Shown here one piece after another: positions 9,000-17,964 of a stretch of DNA of 64,000 nt. Source of the DNA: Leptonema sp964619535 (GTDB lineage: Bacteria; Spirochaetota; Leptospiria; Leptospirales; Leptonemataceae); contig CAZUEX010000006.1 of the NCBI GenBank assembly GCA_964619535.1, positions 124,001-188,000 of the forward strand, in the 5' to 3' direction. Numbering within the stretch: position 1 is the stretch's first letter; each line of letters opens with the position of its first letter. The notes beneath the pieces are model-generated. The model saw only the letters and a list, made by a program, of their open reading frames with translations, searched no databases and was not told the DNA's origin. Made by a program: the position numbers and the translations under genes.

Positions 9000-9039
9000 A
9001 GATGCCTCCCACCAGGGCATGTCTTCGATCCTGTGACCC

Positions 9040-9071
9040 GGGCGTCTGGTTAGCCAGACGCCCTTTTTTTT
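9040..9071 (+). terminator. Rho-independent terminator of the cpxP-like gene
   Basis: A perfect 10-bp stem (GGGCGTCTGG / CCAGACGCCC) closes a 4-nt loop, followed by eight T residues. Confidence 0.92.
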
Positions 9072-9125
9072 ACAATACGCACCATACAGAATAATCACGA
9101 AAGGGCGAAGGTCATCAGCCATACA

Positions 9126-10166
9126 TCATATGGACATCCCCTGAAAGACTTCGGGCCCGGTCTCTTCAAAGGTGCGATGATTCTTCATGCGCGCGAAGAG
9201 AACATCACCCGGCGCGATACGAAGTTCTCGGAAGGCTTCTATCGTCATCTCTGCCTCAAAACGCTCCTGCGAATCCCGCTTGTGCATTTCAAGAGCAATC
9301 TGCGATCCCATAAAGTGTATGTGCTCCACACGGGCCTCGGCAAAGGAATCAGCCCGGCGCTCCCTGGTTAATTCGATCTCATGCGGTCGCACAAAAAGCG
9401 TGATCGTATCTGCCTGTCCCACCTCTCTCTTTACAGAGAAACGGTTTACATTACCAAGAAAATCCAGAACAAATGCCGATTTCGGACTTTCGTAGACCTC
9501 TGCCGGGGAGCCTTCCTGCTCTATGCGTCCTCCGTTCATCACGACAATACGATCCGACACCTCAAGGGCTTCCTGCTGGTCATGAGTTACAAGCAGAGAT
9601 GTTACGTGGAGCTCATCATGCAATCGACGCAGCCAGCGTCGCAGCTCGCGACGCACTCTTGAGTCAAGGGCACCGAACGGTTCATCAAGCAACAGATACT
9701 TTGGCTCAACGGCAAGGGCTCTTGCAAGAGCGACCCTCTGTCGCTGCCCACCTGAAAGCTGTGTGGGCATATGATGGGCATAGCCTTCCAGCTGTACAAG
9801 ACGCAGTAGTTCGGTTACCTTTTGATGAATCACCTCTTCTGAAGGCCGAAGTTTTTTCTTTTTTACGCGCAGGCCAAAGGCTACGTTATCAAAGACGTTC
9901 ATGTGGCGAAAAAGGGCATAGTGCTGAAAGACAAATCCCACTCCGCGTTCATGCAACGCCCGGCGATCCGTGTTTTCACCACCGAACAGAATTTCACCTG
10001 CATCGGGCTGTTCCAGGCCGGCAATGATGCGAAGCAGCGTTGTCTTCCCGGAACCTGATGGGCCGAGCAGGGCAACCAATTCTCCTTCTGGCACCGACAG
10101 GTTGATATCGTGCAGGGCGACGAAACCTCCCCACCGCTTCGTCACGTTTCGAATCTCAATACTCAT
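9126..10166 (-). CDS. cysA: sulfate/thiosulfate ABC transporter ATP-binding protein
   Basis: 346 residues. The nucleotide-binding domain has Walker A GPSGSGKT (35-42), Q-loop (VFQHYALF), signature LSGGQ (137-141), Walker B LLLDEP (158-163) and the switch histidine (LLVTHDQQEAL). A C-terminal TOBE-like region (about 240-340) has FVRPHEIELTRE, typical of CysA. It drives ATP-dependent sulfate import through CysT-CysW. It is the last gene of the sbp-cysT-cysW-cysA operon, 25 nt after cysW. Confidence 0.93.
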   Translation of the reverse strand: MSIEIRNVTKRWGGFVALHDINLSVPEGELVALLGPSGSGKTTLLRIIAGLEQPDAGEILFGGENTDRRALHERGVGFVFQHYALFRHMNVFDNVAFGLRVKKKKLRPSEEVIHQKVTELLRLVQLEGYAHHMPTQLSGGQRQRVALARALAVEPKYLLLDEPFGALDSRVRRELRRWLRRLHDELHVTSLLVTHDQQEALEVSDRIVVMNGGRIEQEGSPAEVYESPKSAFVLDFLGNVNRFSVKREVGQADTITLFVRPHEIELTRERRADSFAEARVEHIHFMGSQIALEMHKRDSQERFEAEMTIEAFRELRIAPGDVLFARMKNHRTFEETGPEVFQGMSI

Positions 10167-10191
10167 GCAGAATCCCCGTTCTCATAGTCTA

Positions 10192-11016
10192 TCAGCCCCT
10201 GCTTCCCTGCTTTTTCATCCTGCTTTCGATAATAGACCGCAGAACGAGCGTAATGAGTGAGAAGAACATCAACGCCGAAGCTACAGCAAAGGCCCCTGTT
10301 GTTTCATACTCGTTATACAGGATCTCAACGTGAAGAGGAAGGGTATTGGTCAGGCCGCGAATATGGCCGGAAACAACCGATACAGCGCCGAACTCACCAA
10401 GCGAACGAGCCGTACTCAGAACAATCCCGTAAAAGAGTCCCCACCGTATAGAGGGGATCGTAATGCGAAAGAAGGTTGTCCACGGCCCTGCTCCAAGCAA
10501 CCGGGCAGCTTCCTCTTCTTCTCTGCCCTGATCCTCCAGTACGGGAATGAGCTCGCGGGCAACAAACGGAAACGTTATAAATACCGTGGCCAGGATAATG
10601 CCCGGCGGAGCAAAAAGGATCTGTATACCATGCAGGCGAAGATAATCGCCAAACCATCCCCCGGACCCAAACAGAAGCACGAAAAGCAAACCGGCCACCA
10701 CCGGAGAAACAGAAAAAGGCAGATCGATCAATGTGATAAGAAGGGCCCGCCCCGGAAAACGAAAACGGGCAATGGCCCAGGAGGCTGCCACACCAAAGAC
10801 AACATTCAAAGGCACAGATACGAGAATGACGAGCCCTGAAAGATACAGGGCATGCAGGGTCATCGGATCCACAAGCATCTGAAAATAATAGGGCAGGCCT
10901 TTTTCGAAGGCACTGATCAACACGAGCACGACGGGCAGCACCAGAAAGACGCCAAGAAAGACTGCAACGCATCCTGTTAAGAGGGCCCGCAACCAGAAGG
11001 GATCGCGTAAGGTCAT
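10192..11016 (-). CDS. cysW: sulfate ABC transporter permease CysW
   Basis: 274 residues from the ATG at 11016, which overlaps the cysT stop by ATGA; a GGAGGT site lies inside the end of cysT. The longer frame from 11061 is therefore rejected. About six membrane helices and the EAA-type loop (EEEEAARLLGAGPWTTFFRITIP) contact the ATPase. The SARSLGEFGAVSVVSG stretch is characteristic of CysW. It forms the channel with CysT. A short tail rich in Arg/Lys ends the protein. Confidence 0.92.
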   Translation of the reverse strand: MTLRDPFWLRALLTGCVAVFLGVFLVLPVVLVLISAFEKGLPYYFQMLVDPMTLHALYLSGLVILVSVPLNVVFGVAASWAIARFRFPGRALLITLIDLPFSVSPVVAGLLFVLLFGSGGWFGDYLRLHGIQILFAPPGIILATVFITFPFVARELIPVLEDQGREEEEAARLLGAGPWTTFFRITIPSIRWGLFYGIVLSTARSLGEFGAVSVVSGHIRGLTNTLPLHVEILYNEYETTGAFAVASALMFFSLITLVLRSIIESRMKKQGSRG

Positions 11017-11861
11017 GACATACCTCCACCCTGTTTCACGTTTATGCGTCGGGCCGTCCACAGCTGCAGCAGGTTGATCAGTCCCATCAGACAGAACGAA
11101 AGAAGAAGCATAACGATACCGATCAAGGCAGCTGCATCGTAGTCGAACTGCTCGAGCTTCTTCACGATCAGCAAAGGCACGATCTCGGTCTTGAACGGAA
11201 GGTTACCCGAAATAAAGACGACGGATCCGTACTCTCCCAGAGAACGGGCAAAAGCCAGGACGAAGCCTGTCAGCGCTGCCGGCACAATGGCCGGCAAAAT
11301 TATACGGGCCAGCACATACAGTCGACCGGCACCGAGAAGGGCTGCAGCCTCCTCTTCTTCACGCGGAAGCTCCTCGAGAACAGGCTGTATCGAGCGCACA
11401 ACAAAGGGCATCCCCGTAAAGATCAGGGCTACAACGATGCCCGTCTGCGTATAGGCAACAGGAATGCCCCAGGGCTGAAGTAAACTGCCGATCCAGCCAT
11501 CTTTTGCATAGAGGGCGGTCAGGCTGATGCCGGCAACTGCCGTCGGAAGAGCAAAGGGAATGTCAACGGCTGCATCCATAAGGCGGCGGCCTGGAAAATC
11601 ATAGCGGCAGAGCACATAGGCCGTCATGGTGCCAAAAATCAGGTTCACACAGGCAGCAATGCCTGCCGACAGGAAGCTAACCCGGAACGAAGCAAGAACA
11701 GCCCGATCCAACAGTATGGCTAACGCTCTATCAGTAGGGATACCCGTCCCTTTCACAAACAAAGCAAGAAGAGGAATCAAGACAATGACACTGAGATAAA
11801 AGACCGTATAACCCAGACTGAGCCGGAACCCGGGAACAATCGATCGTGTACGCCTGCTCAT
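11013..11861 (-). CDS. cysT: sulfate ABC transporter permease CysT (CysU)
   Basis: 282 residues with six predicted membrane helices. The EAA loop is EEEEAAALLGAGRLYVLARIILP and the downstream ARSLGEYGSVVFISGN is diagnostic for CysT. The start overlaps the stop of the binding-protein gene by ATGA, and the end overlaps cysW the same way, so all three are translationally coupled. It is homologous to CysW and together they make the inner-membrane pore for sulfate or thiosulfate. Confidence 0.92.
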   Translation of the reverse strand: MSRRTRSIVPGFRLSLGYTVFYLSVIVLIPLLALFVKGTGIPTDRALAILLDRAVLASFRVSFLSAGIAACVNLIFGTMTAYVLCRYDFPGRRLMDAAVDIPFALPTAVAGISLTALYAKDGWIGSLLQPWGIPVAYTQTGIVVALIFTGMPFVVRSIQPVLEELPREEEEAAALLGAGRLYVLARIILPAIVPAALTGFVLAFARSLGEYGSVVFISGNLPFKTEIVPLLIVKKLEQFDYDAAALIGIVMLLLSFCLMGLINLLQLWTARRINVKQGGGMS

Positions 11862-12865
11862 GCTTCAGGTCCTGCATAGATCTGATCAAAGATACCGCCG
11901 TCAGCGAAATGTCGTTTCTGCACCTGCTGCCAACCTCCAAACCTCTCCCGTACCGTAAAAAGCCGCAGCCCCGAAAATTGGCTGCCGTACCTTTCTGCCA
12001 CCTCCTGGTTTGTCGGACGAAAATAATGCCTGGCTGCCAGCTCCTGGGCTTCGATAGCATAGAGGTATCGCAGATACTCCTCTGCCATCTCTGTTGTTCC
12101 AGAAAGCCGGGTATTCTTTGAAACAACGGCAACGGGAGGTTCCGTCAGAATGCTCACAGAAGGGGCCACAACCTCGAAGCCATCCCCTGCCTCTTTCATG
12201 GCCAGAAAGGCCTCGTTCTCCCAGATCAGCAAAACGTCACCTACGCCGCGCTGCACAAACGTGTTGGTAGCTGCGCGAGAACCGGCATCCAGAACGGGAA
12301 CGTTTACATAGAGTCGTTTAACAAATTTCAGGGCTTCGTCTTCGCTTCCGTCTGCCTGTTCCAGTGCATAACCAAGGGCAGCCAGATAGATCCATCGCGC
12401 ACCACCCGACGTCTTCGGATCGGGGGCAATGACCTGCACATCCGATCGAATCAGATCCGGCCAGTCGGTAATGCCCAGTGGGTTTCCCTTGCGAACAAGA
12501 AAGACGATCGTCGAGGTATAAGGGGCGCTGTTCCCGGGCAGGCGACTCTGCCAGTCCCGTTCAACAAGTCCTCTTTCCGCCAGGGCATCGATATCAGAGG
12601 CCAGGGCCAGGGTAACGACATCGGCTCCAAGTCCGTCCATGACCGAGCGTGCCTGCTTGCCCGATCCACCGTGGCTCTGGTAGATCTTCGGGGCGATGCC
12701 TGTTCTGGCCTTCCAGTGTGCTGCAAACATTCTGTTGTATTCCTGATAGAATTCTCTGGTCGGATCATACGAAACGTTCAGCAACCCATCAGAATGCGAA
12801 GCAGTACAGGCATGGGCCGTGAAAAGCAGGAACAGAATGCATGCCTTACCAGAAAACCGGATCAA
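11858..12865 (-). CDS. sbp: periplasmic sulfate-binding protein
   Basis: 335 residues. The start is a TTG at 12865, supported by a strong GGGAGG site 5 nt upstream. The N-terminal hydrophobic stretch ends in TAHACTAS, which may be a lipobox (C19/20 region). The mature protein shows the Sbp/CysP hallmarks: NVSYDPTREFYQEYN, SHGGSGKQARSV, GLGADVVTLAL and DPKTSGGARWIYLAALGYAL, which form the sulfate pocket. It delivers sulfate to CysT-CysW. It heads the operon; no CysB-type regulator gene is adjacent. Confidence 0.92.
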   Translation of the reverse strand: MIRFSGKACILFLLFTAHACTASHSDGLLNVSYDPTREFYQEYNRMFAAHWKARTGIAPKIYQSHGGSGKQARSVMDGLGADVVTLALASDIDALAERGLVERDWQSRLPGNSAPYTSTIVFLVRKGNPLGITDWPDLIRSDVQVIAPDPKTSGGARWIYLAALGYALEQADGSEDEALKFVKRLYVNVPVLDAGSRAATNTFVQRGVGDVLLIWENEAFLAMKEAGDGFEVVAPSVSILTEPPVAVVSKNTRLSGTTEMAEEYLRYLYAIEAQELAARHYFRPTNQEVAERYGSQFSGLRLFTVRERFGGWQQVQKRHFADGGIFDQIYAGPEA

Positions 12866-13016
12866 TGGTGCCTCCCTGAATAGAAAGATACGCCAGACAG
12901 CTTAGCTTTCCTATCTGATTAGTATGATATGGCAGGTAATCAGGCCTTCTGGCTGCAGACAAGCCTTTTTTCACGGCCTCGAGGGCAGTTTAAGAGCCAG
13001 AATCGAACCCGGATGG

Positions 13017-13700
13017 CTACAGAGGCAGCTTCGGGCCCTCGTTTTTCAGCCATTCCTCTGCAGGTCGGAACTCCGACATCCATTCGGCCACCTGTGCCCA
13101 GAAGGCAGGGGAGTGGTTGGGATGCTTCAGATGCGCCACCTCGTGCACGGCCAGATACTCCTGCACAAATTCGGGGGCCATGGCCAGCCGGTAGCTGAAG
13201 TTCAGGTTGCCCCGGGAAGAGCATGAGCCCCAGCGTCGGGTTGCCCGAGTCACCCCGATCCGGTTCACGTGAAGCCCCGTCTTCTGGCATAGCTGTCGAA
13301 CCCGCCTCTGCATCCTTTCAAGCGTTGCCTTCTTATAGAAGAGAATGAGTGCGGCTTCAATCTTCTGTGCATGCCCCTCGAGGCGCTTCGACACCAGAAG
13401 GCTGTCTTTCTGAAGAAGAACGGCTGACCGTCCCGTAGCACCGAAACACAGTCGAAGCAACCGCCCGTCAACGGGAAGCCTTTCCCCTTCCGTGAAGGTC
13501 ATCGCAGGAGGCCGCCGAAGGGCCTGCTCGGCCTTCTTTCGCCTGATCCAGTCATCATGCTTAACAATCACTTCCTGAATCTGTTCTCGCGTAGCTTGCA
13601 ACGGAGCCCGCACATGAAGCTCACCATCCTGCGTTACGACAAGGGCAAGCGTGCGACGACGACTGCGAATAATACGGTAAGCATGAGCTTCATCAGGCAC
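13017..13700 (-). CDS. YgjP-like (DUF45) zinc metallopeptidase
   Basis: 227 residues. The zinc-binding motif HEVAH (186-190) with the third ligand H196 in HPNHSPAFW is exactly the YgjP/DUF45 signature, as is RRWGSCSSRGNLNFSYRL just upstream. This family is related to SprT and WrbA-linked proteases, is probably cytoplasmic, and its substrates are mostly unknown. Near the C-terminus a copy of the palindromic element found in recC and recD encodes MSEFRPAE. The gene stands alone, leftward, between the sulfate operon and a divergent region. Confidence 0.88.
   Translation of the reverse strand: MPDEAHAYRIIRSRRRTLALVVTQDGELHVRAPLQATREQIQEVIVKHDDWIRRKKAEQALRRPPAMTFTEGERLPVDGRLLRLCFGATGRSAVLLQKDSLLVSKRLEGHAQKIEAALILFYKKATLERMQRRVRQLCQKTGLHVNRIGVTRATRRWGSCSSRGNLNFSYRLAMAPEFVQEYLAVHEVAHLKHPNHSPAFWAQVAEWMSEFRPAEEWLKNEGPKLPL
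13063..13078. repeat. palindromic element, copy 1 (in YgjP-like gene)
   Basis: GGTCGGAACTCCGACA: inner arms GTCGGA/TCCGAC are intact, and the outermost base pair is lost on the right. It is read in the gene as S-E-F-R-P. Confidence 0.7.
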
Positions 13701-13838
13701 AGAGGTTGACTGATGCCTGCACAGATGCTGTCAATCAGAAACGGCACAGAACACATTTACATTCTTTAAACTATTTTCGCGAAAGTTCTATTTTCTGTTG
13801 AAAACAAAACAACGGTGTGCTAACCTGGTATAACGGTT

Positions 13839-14186
13839 ATGGTGCACAGGCTGCTTCATCATCTCCTGCATCGTTATCGTATCGTGGCAATTTTTCTTCT
13901 TTCTGTCACGATTGCAGAGCCTGTTTTTCCGTTAACCGCCACAACTGAGAATAGTTCTAACTCCGCAATCTGTTCCAGCCGGTCGCTATGGTCTGAACCG
14001 TTATCGGTCGTCAAAAGCGAACATTCGCAGCAGACCATCATTCATAGCACGATCGCTGCTGAACTATCTCCTGAAACATTCTTTGCTCCCGTTCAGTTAA
14101 CAACGGCGACAGGTGTTGCAAGGGAACAGGAACCCAGAACGGCACCACGTCCGCCCTTCCCTGCAAGGGGACCTCCCTCTATCTGA
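13839..14186 (+). CDS. possible small exported protein, unknown
   Basis: 115 residues: a basic, His/Arg-rich start, one hydrophobic stretch that could be a signal peptide (IVAIFLLSVTIAEPVFPL), a Ser/Thr-rich middle, and a Pro/Arg-rich end (RPPFPARGPPSI). I recognise no family. No ribosome site precedes the ATG. A TTGAAA-17-TAACCT promoter-like pair (13798-13826) lies so close that the message would be almost leaderless. The frame could be chance. If it is not a gene, 13701-14271 is a 571-base non-coding leader before the cytochrome pair, with a small TTTCGCGAAA palindrome at 13775-13784. Confidence 0.35.
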   Translation: MVHRLLHHLLHRYRIVAIFLLSVTIAEPVFPLTATTENSSNSAICSSRSLWSEPLSVVKSEHSQQTIIHSTIAAELSPETFFAPVQLTTATGVAREQEPRTAPRPPFPARGPPSI

Positions 14187-14271
14187 TCAGACCTGACCAG
14201 CAACCACATTTCCGCGCTCTGTAATACAGAGTTGCTGTACCTGTTCTCAGATAACACAGGAGGTTTACCCT

Positions 14272-15693
14272 ATGTTTGATTATCCTGTATTTGAAGTCCC
14301 GATTATTGGACAGAGACTTCTTATGGCAATTGATGCCGTAACACACGTATTCGTTTCGCATGGTGGAGCCGTCGGAGGTTCTGTTGTGCTCGCCCTCGCT
14401 GCCTGGTGGGCCAACAAGAAAAACGACATGGCTCTGTATGAGCTCGTAAGGAAGATCCTCATGGTTTTCTTTATCGTTACGACAAGTGTCGGAGCTCTCA
14501 CGGGCATTGGAATCTGGATCCATGCCAATATCATTACCCCAAACGGTATCGGAAGCTTGATTCGCGTCTTCTTCTGGAAATGGTTCATCGAATGGATCGT
14601 TTTCAACATTGAAGTCATCCTGCTGATGATATGGTTCATGACCTGGGAAAAGAATGCCAGCACTGCAGCCGGCCGAAGAAAATCGATCATGATCGGGGCT
14701 GGCTACGCAGTCTCTTCCTGGGTAACGATGCTTATCATCACAGCCATCCTTGGCTTCATGCTGACGCCTAACTTTGAGGGGCAACCATGGATCGACCCAG
14801 AGGTCTTTCCCGGAAAGGTAGATTATAACAACGCCCTGTTCAACCCAACGTGGTTTCCAGGCCTGGCGATGAGGACGTTCTCTGCCATTGCCTTCGGTGC
14901 AGCGCTGTCCATTTTCTGGACGTATCTTCTGACGGCCTTTTTCGGTCCCAATGACGACCAGGCGAAAGAGCTACGGGGCAAGGCGATTCGTTTCTTTGCC
15001 ACGATCATGCTCGTAACGGTTCCCATCGGTGCCGTTTTCGGCTACATTTATCTGAAGGCCATTCCTGAAAGTGCCATGAGCATGATTCCTACGGCCATGA
15101 TGACACGTGCCTTTGCCGACCGGTTCGACCTGATCTATCTGATCGTCCTCGGTATCGGTGCCACGGTCGTCGTAACAACCCTTCTGGCCTTCTTTTTGCC
15201 GAAGCGAATGCCCTATGTGGCTGCCCTGGCCATGGTTCTGGCCTTTGCCACCTTCTGGGGGTATGAAGAGAGGGTTCGCGAGTTCGTTCGCAAGCCGTTT
15301 ATTATCAACAACTATATGTTTGCAAACGGTATCAGGCTGACCGACATCCCCTATCTGAACCGGGTTGGTGTACTCAAACATGCGGTGTTTATTCCTGAAG
15401 AGGAACGAATTTTGAAACCTGATCGGTCAAACATTGTGGACGTCGGTCGCAGTGTGTACCGCATTCAGTGCAAAACATGTCACACCACGCATGGTCTTAA
15501 TTCGCTCTCTGCTTTAACCGAAGGCTGGAGTCGCGAGGCTATCCATCACAGGATTTCCACGTTGCGTTCGGGCTCCACCCTCTTCATGCCGGATTTTGTC
15601 GGTACAGAAGAAGAGAAAGAGGCCCTTGTAGAGTTCATCCTTTCACTCAATGCATCGGACCGGTATGCTCTTACCTCAGGAGGTGAGCAATGA
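14272..15693 (+). CDS. CydA-like membrane protein with C-terminal cytochrome c domain
   Basis: 473 residues with a perfect AGGAGGT site (14258-14264). The membrane part (about 1-355, roughly nine helices) resembles the cytochrome bd CydA fold: histidines H25 and H30 in the first helix (THVFVSHGGAVGG), an IEV...WFMTWE segment, and SSWVTMLIITAILGFMLTP where CydA has its SAxWI...NxWMQTP motif. The position of the second CydA haem histidine seems to be Arg/Thr. The tail has one c-haem site, CKTCH (C400, C403, H404), with a likely Met ligand in LFMPDF. Inferred role: quinol or cytochrome c electron transfer in the inner membrane with a periplasmic haem c. It is coupled by ATGA overlap to the next gene. 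Confidence 0.65.
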   Translation: MFDYPVFEVPIIGQRLLMAIDAVTHVFVSHGGAVGGSVVLALAAWWANKKNDMALYELVRKILMVFFIVTTSVGALTGIGIWIHANIITPNGIGSLIRVFFWKWFIEWIVFNIEVILLMIWFMTWEKNASTAAGRRKSIMIGAGYAVSSWVTMLIITAILGFMLTPNFEGQPWIDPEVFPGKVDYNNALFNPTWFPGLAMRTFSAIAFGAALSIFWTYLLTAFFGPNDDQAKELRGKAIRFFATIMLVTVPIGAVFGYIYLKAIPESAMSMIPTAMMTRAFADRFDLIYLIVLGIGATVVVTTLLAFFLPKRMPYVAALAMVLAFATFWGYEERVREFVRKPFIINNYMFANGIRLTDIPYLNRVGVLKHAVFIPEEERILKPDRSNIVDVGRSVYRIQCKTCHTTHGLNSLSALTEGWSREAIHHRISTLRSGSTLFMPDFVGTEEEKEALVEFILSLNASDRYALTSGGEQ

Positions 15694-17015
15694 ACTGGAA
15701 ACTACCTCTTGACATCCCTCTGGTCACTCCAACCCTGGGATTGCCATTATGGGTGTACGATGCCCTTCTGGTCCTCGTTTTCGTCGTACACATCACCTTT
15801 ATCTATACCCTGCTGGGGGCTGCCCTGGCATCGGTTCTTTACAATATAATCGGTATCTGGAAGAAGTCCAAGGTCCATGACGATCTGGCATACCGAATGA
15901 CCAACTTCACAACGGTGTCAGAGAATATGGGAGCCCTGTGGGGTGTGGCGCCTTTGCTCATTATTGGCGTGCTGTACACAGGATTCTTTTACACGGCGAT
16001 CATCAAGATCTCACCGCATATTCTCCACATCATCTACGGGAATATCCTGGCCTTCCTTCTCTCGTATGCCTATAAGTTCTCATGGCAGAAAATGAAGGAC
16101 CATAAAGGATTCCATATCATGATAGGATTGGCCATGCTGATCCTGTTCTTCTCGCTGCCGTTCGTCTTCATGTCCATGACGAACCTCTATATGCAGCCGG
16201 AATTCTTCGGGGAGGTAGAGAATATCTGGGATGTGATGCTCACACCGTTAACAGGGCTGCGGCTTCTGAATTTCTTTCTGACCACCTTCACGTTTTTCGG
16301 AGCCGTAATGATCTTCTTTGCCACTCGCTGGAACAATGAAGAAGAGAGAGAAGTCCGTAAACTTGCCATTGACCAGGGAAAGAAATGGATTCTCTTCAGT
16401 GCTCCGTTGAATGTGGCCATTCTGCCTCTTGTTCTGTTCGCCTTTTCGCCCCGTATCGGGGAAGGCTTCATGAAGACCTACTTCATCGTTCTGCCCTTTA
16501 TTGCCGCGCTGATCCTTTTCTGGGTCGTTGTCTATTTGATCAGGCAGTTCACGCAAAGCGAGTTCAGCCGTAGAGAAGGAACGTTGCTTTTCTCGGCCAT
16601 GCTTCTGACCGTGATCATTATGGCGACGGGAAGGCAGGGACTTCGCGTTGTGTCGTTTGAAGAGCCAATTCAGGTACAGGCAGAAGCCACCAGAGAGTAT
16701 ATGAACCACATGCTTGTGGCCTATCACGAAGAAAAGGCAAGGGAAAAGATGAAACCGGACCCCGCCATTGACGAGCGTCAACAGTTAGCCGAATCCAAGG
16801 GTTGTCTTGCCTGCCATAGCGTTGAAATCCGGCTTATAGGCCCCGCTTACAAGCAAGTGGCAAGCCGGTACCGCTCGCCTGAAGAGATCATTGCTTCGAT
16901 CAAGAATGGATCACAGGGCAGATGGCCCGAGCTGAATGGTGTGGCCATGCCCCCCAATCAGGTAACGGATAACGAGGCCAGAATACTGGCCGAATGGATC
17001 ATGGAACAGAGATAG
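15690..17015 (+). CDS. second CydA-like membrane protein with C-terminal cytochrome c domain
   Basis: 441 residues; the start overlaps the preceding stop by ATGA. About eight to nine membrane helices (about 1-330) begin with a helix containing H34 (VVHITFIYTLLGAAL), similar in pattern to the partner's H25 helix. LPFVFMSMTNLYMQPE matches the CydA NxWMQTP position. The periplasmic tail has GCLACH (C372, C375, H376) and a probable axial Met in VAMPPNQ. The two proteins look like diverged homologues that form a heterodimer, as in CydAA'-type bd relatives. No CydB gene is adjacent. The catalytic reaction (oxygen, nitric oxide or cytochrome c reduction) cannot be read from sequence. Confidence 0.65.
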   Translation: MNWKLPLDIPLVTPTLGLPLWVYDALLVLVFVVHITFIYTLLGAALASVLYNIIGIWKKSKVHDDLAYRMTNFTTVSENMGALWGVAPLLIIGVLYTGFFYTAIIKISPHILHIIYGNILAFLLSYAYKFSWQKMKDHKGFHIMIGLAMLILFFSLPFVFMSMTNLYMQPEFFGEVENIWDVMLTPLTGLRLLNFFLTTFTFFGAVMIFFATRWNNEEEREVRKLAIDQGKKWILFSAPLNVAILPLVLFAFSPRIGEGFMKTYFIVLPFIAALILFWVVVYLIRQFTQSEFSRREGTLLFSAMLLTVIIMATGRQGLRVVSFEEPIQVQAEATREYMNHMLVAYHEEKAREKMKPDPAIDERQQLAESKGCLACHSVEIRLIGPAYKQVASRYRSPEEIIASIKNGSQGRWPELNGVAMPPNQVTDNEARILAEWIMEQR

Positions 17016-17029
17016 CAGTCAGCTTATCA

Positions 17030-17054
17030 GCCGGCCTTGATGGCCGGCCTTTTC
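17030..17054 (+). terminator. Rho-independent terminator of the cytochrome pair
   Basis: Stem GCCGGCC / GGCCGGC (7 bp) closes loop TTGAT, followed by CTTTTCT; it lies 14 nt after the stop of the second cytochrome gene. Confidence 0.8.
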
Positions 17055-17090
17055 TGTATGGCCATGCAGACGTTCGCCGGAACCATCGGT

Positions 17091-17861
17091 TCAACGATGA
17101 TTCCTGTAATACTCGTGCAGCTTCCTGAAGATATCACGGCTCTGCACGGCCTTTCCATGCCCGCTGATGACCGTATCAAAAGGTAGCTTCTCCACTGCAT
17201 TCAGGGCACGCAGCGCCTTCACGCGATCCACATGGGCCGTAAAGAGAGGCGGATACGCCACAAGGCTGCCTCCGTACAGAATGCGTTCCTCTGTAAAAAG
17301 CACGACCAGGTTATCGTCAGACCAGCCTTCTCCAGGATAGATCACCTTGATTTTTCCACTTTCCAGCTCGAATTTCTTTTCGATGACACCGCGCAGCCTG
17401 GGGATGGGGGTTTCATCCCAGTGCAAGAAGGACTGTGAAAGCCAGCGATTGGCCCTGAGCCAGTCCTCTTCAAAGCGCAGTGCACCATTTTTCTGGATCA
17501 ACACCGGAATGCCCTCGCGAACAAAGGCCTGGGCCCCTCCGGCATGGTGCTGGTGTCGCGAGGTCAGAATCAGCCCGCGAAACTCCGCCTGTGTAAGCGT
17601 CATGGCCTTCCAGAGCAATTTCTCTGCCGTCCGTGGCTGATACGTTGCATCGAAGAAATAAACTCCGTCTTCGCCAATCCAGAAGACGCTATTCGTCTTC
17701 CAGAAATTGCCATCCTCTACAGTATAGATGCCGCCCTTCACATGACGGATGCGCAATGGCAGATCGGCGCGGTCGGCCGGAAGAAGAGGATCACGACGGC
17801 TCACAGGATGGCAACCAATGACAACCATTATGCAGAAGATGACACAGCATGCGCGTCCCAT
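17091..17861 (-). CDS. metallo-beta-lactamase-fold lipoprotein with altered metal site
   Basis: About 256 residues from the ATG at 17861; the ATG at 17885 is an alternative. A short basic start, hydrophobic core and VVIGC form a lipobox. The body follows the fold (FFDATYQPRTAEKLL; GLILTSRHQHHAGGAQAF; IYPGEGWSDDNLVVLF; ILYGGSLV; VISGHGKAV). The canonical HxHxDH is changed: the first His is Ser and the Asp is His. The third-strand GxGHT motif has Trp in place of His, and the Cys/Asp position is Ser. The second-site histidines and the late His remain. It may bind one metal, or none. Substrate unknown. Confidence 0.75.
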   Translation of the reverse strand: MGRACCVIFCIMVVIGCHPVSRRDPLLPADRADLPLRIRHVKGGIYTVEDGNFWKTNSVFWIGEDGVYFFDATYQPRTAEKLLWKAMTLTQAEFRGLILTSRHQHHAGGAQAFVREGIPVLIQKNGALRFEEDWLRANRWLSQSFLHWDETPIPRLRGVIEKKFELESGKIKVIYPGEGWSDDNLVVLFTEERILYGGSLVAYPPLFTAHVDRVKALRALNAVEKLPFDTVISGHGKAVQSRDIFRKLHEYYRNHR

Positions 17862-17964
17862 GATGCAGAGAACGCCTGACAGCATGGATCTACAAGGCCT
17901 TTTCAGAGCAGAAAAATGCACGACAACGGTAAAGCCCGACCGACCACTGACCGATAGAGGACGT

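Noticed and set aside
9040..9071. The cpxP terminator as a bidirectional terminator for cysA
   Set aside because: On the minus strand the stem is preceded by A residues and followed by GGGTCAC, with no T-run.
14179..14784. 201-residue minus-strand frame over the first cytochrome gene
   Set aside because: The plus-strand gene has a perfect ribosome site, membrane helices and a haem motif; the antisense frame has none.
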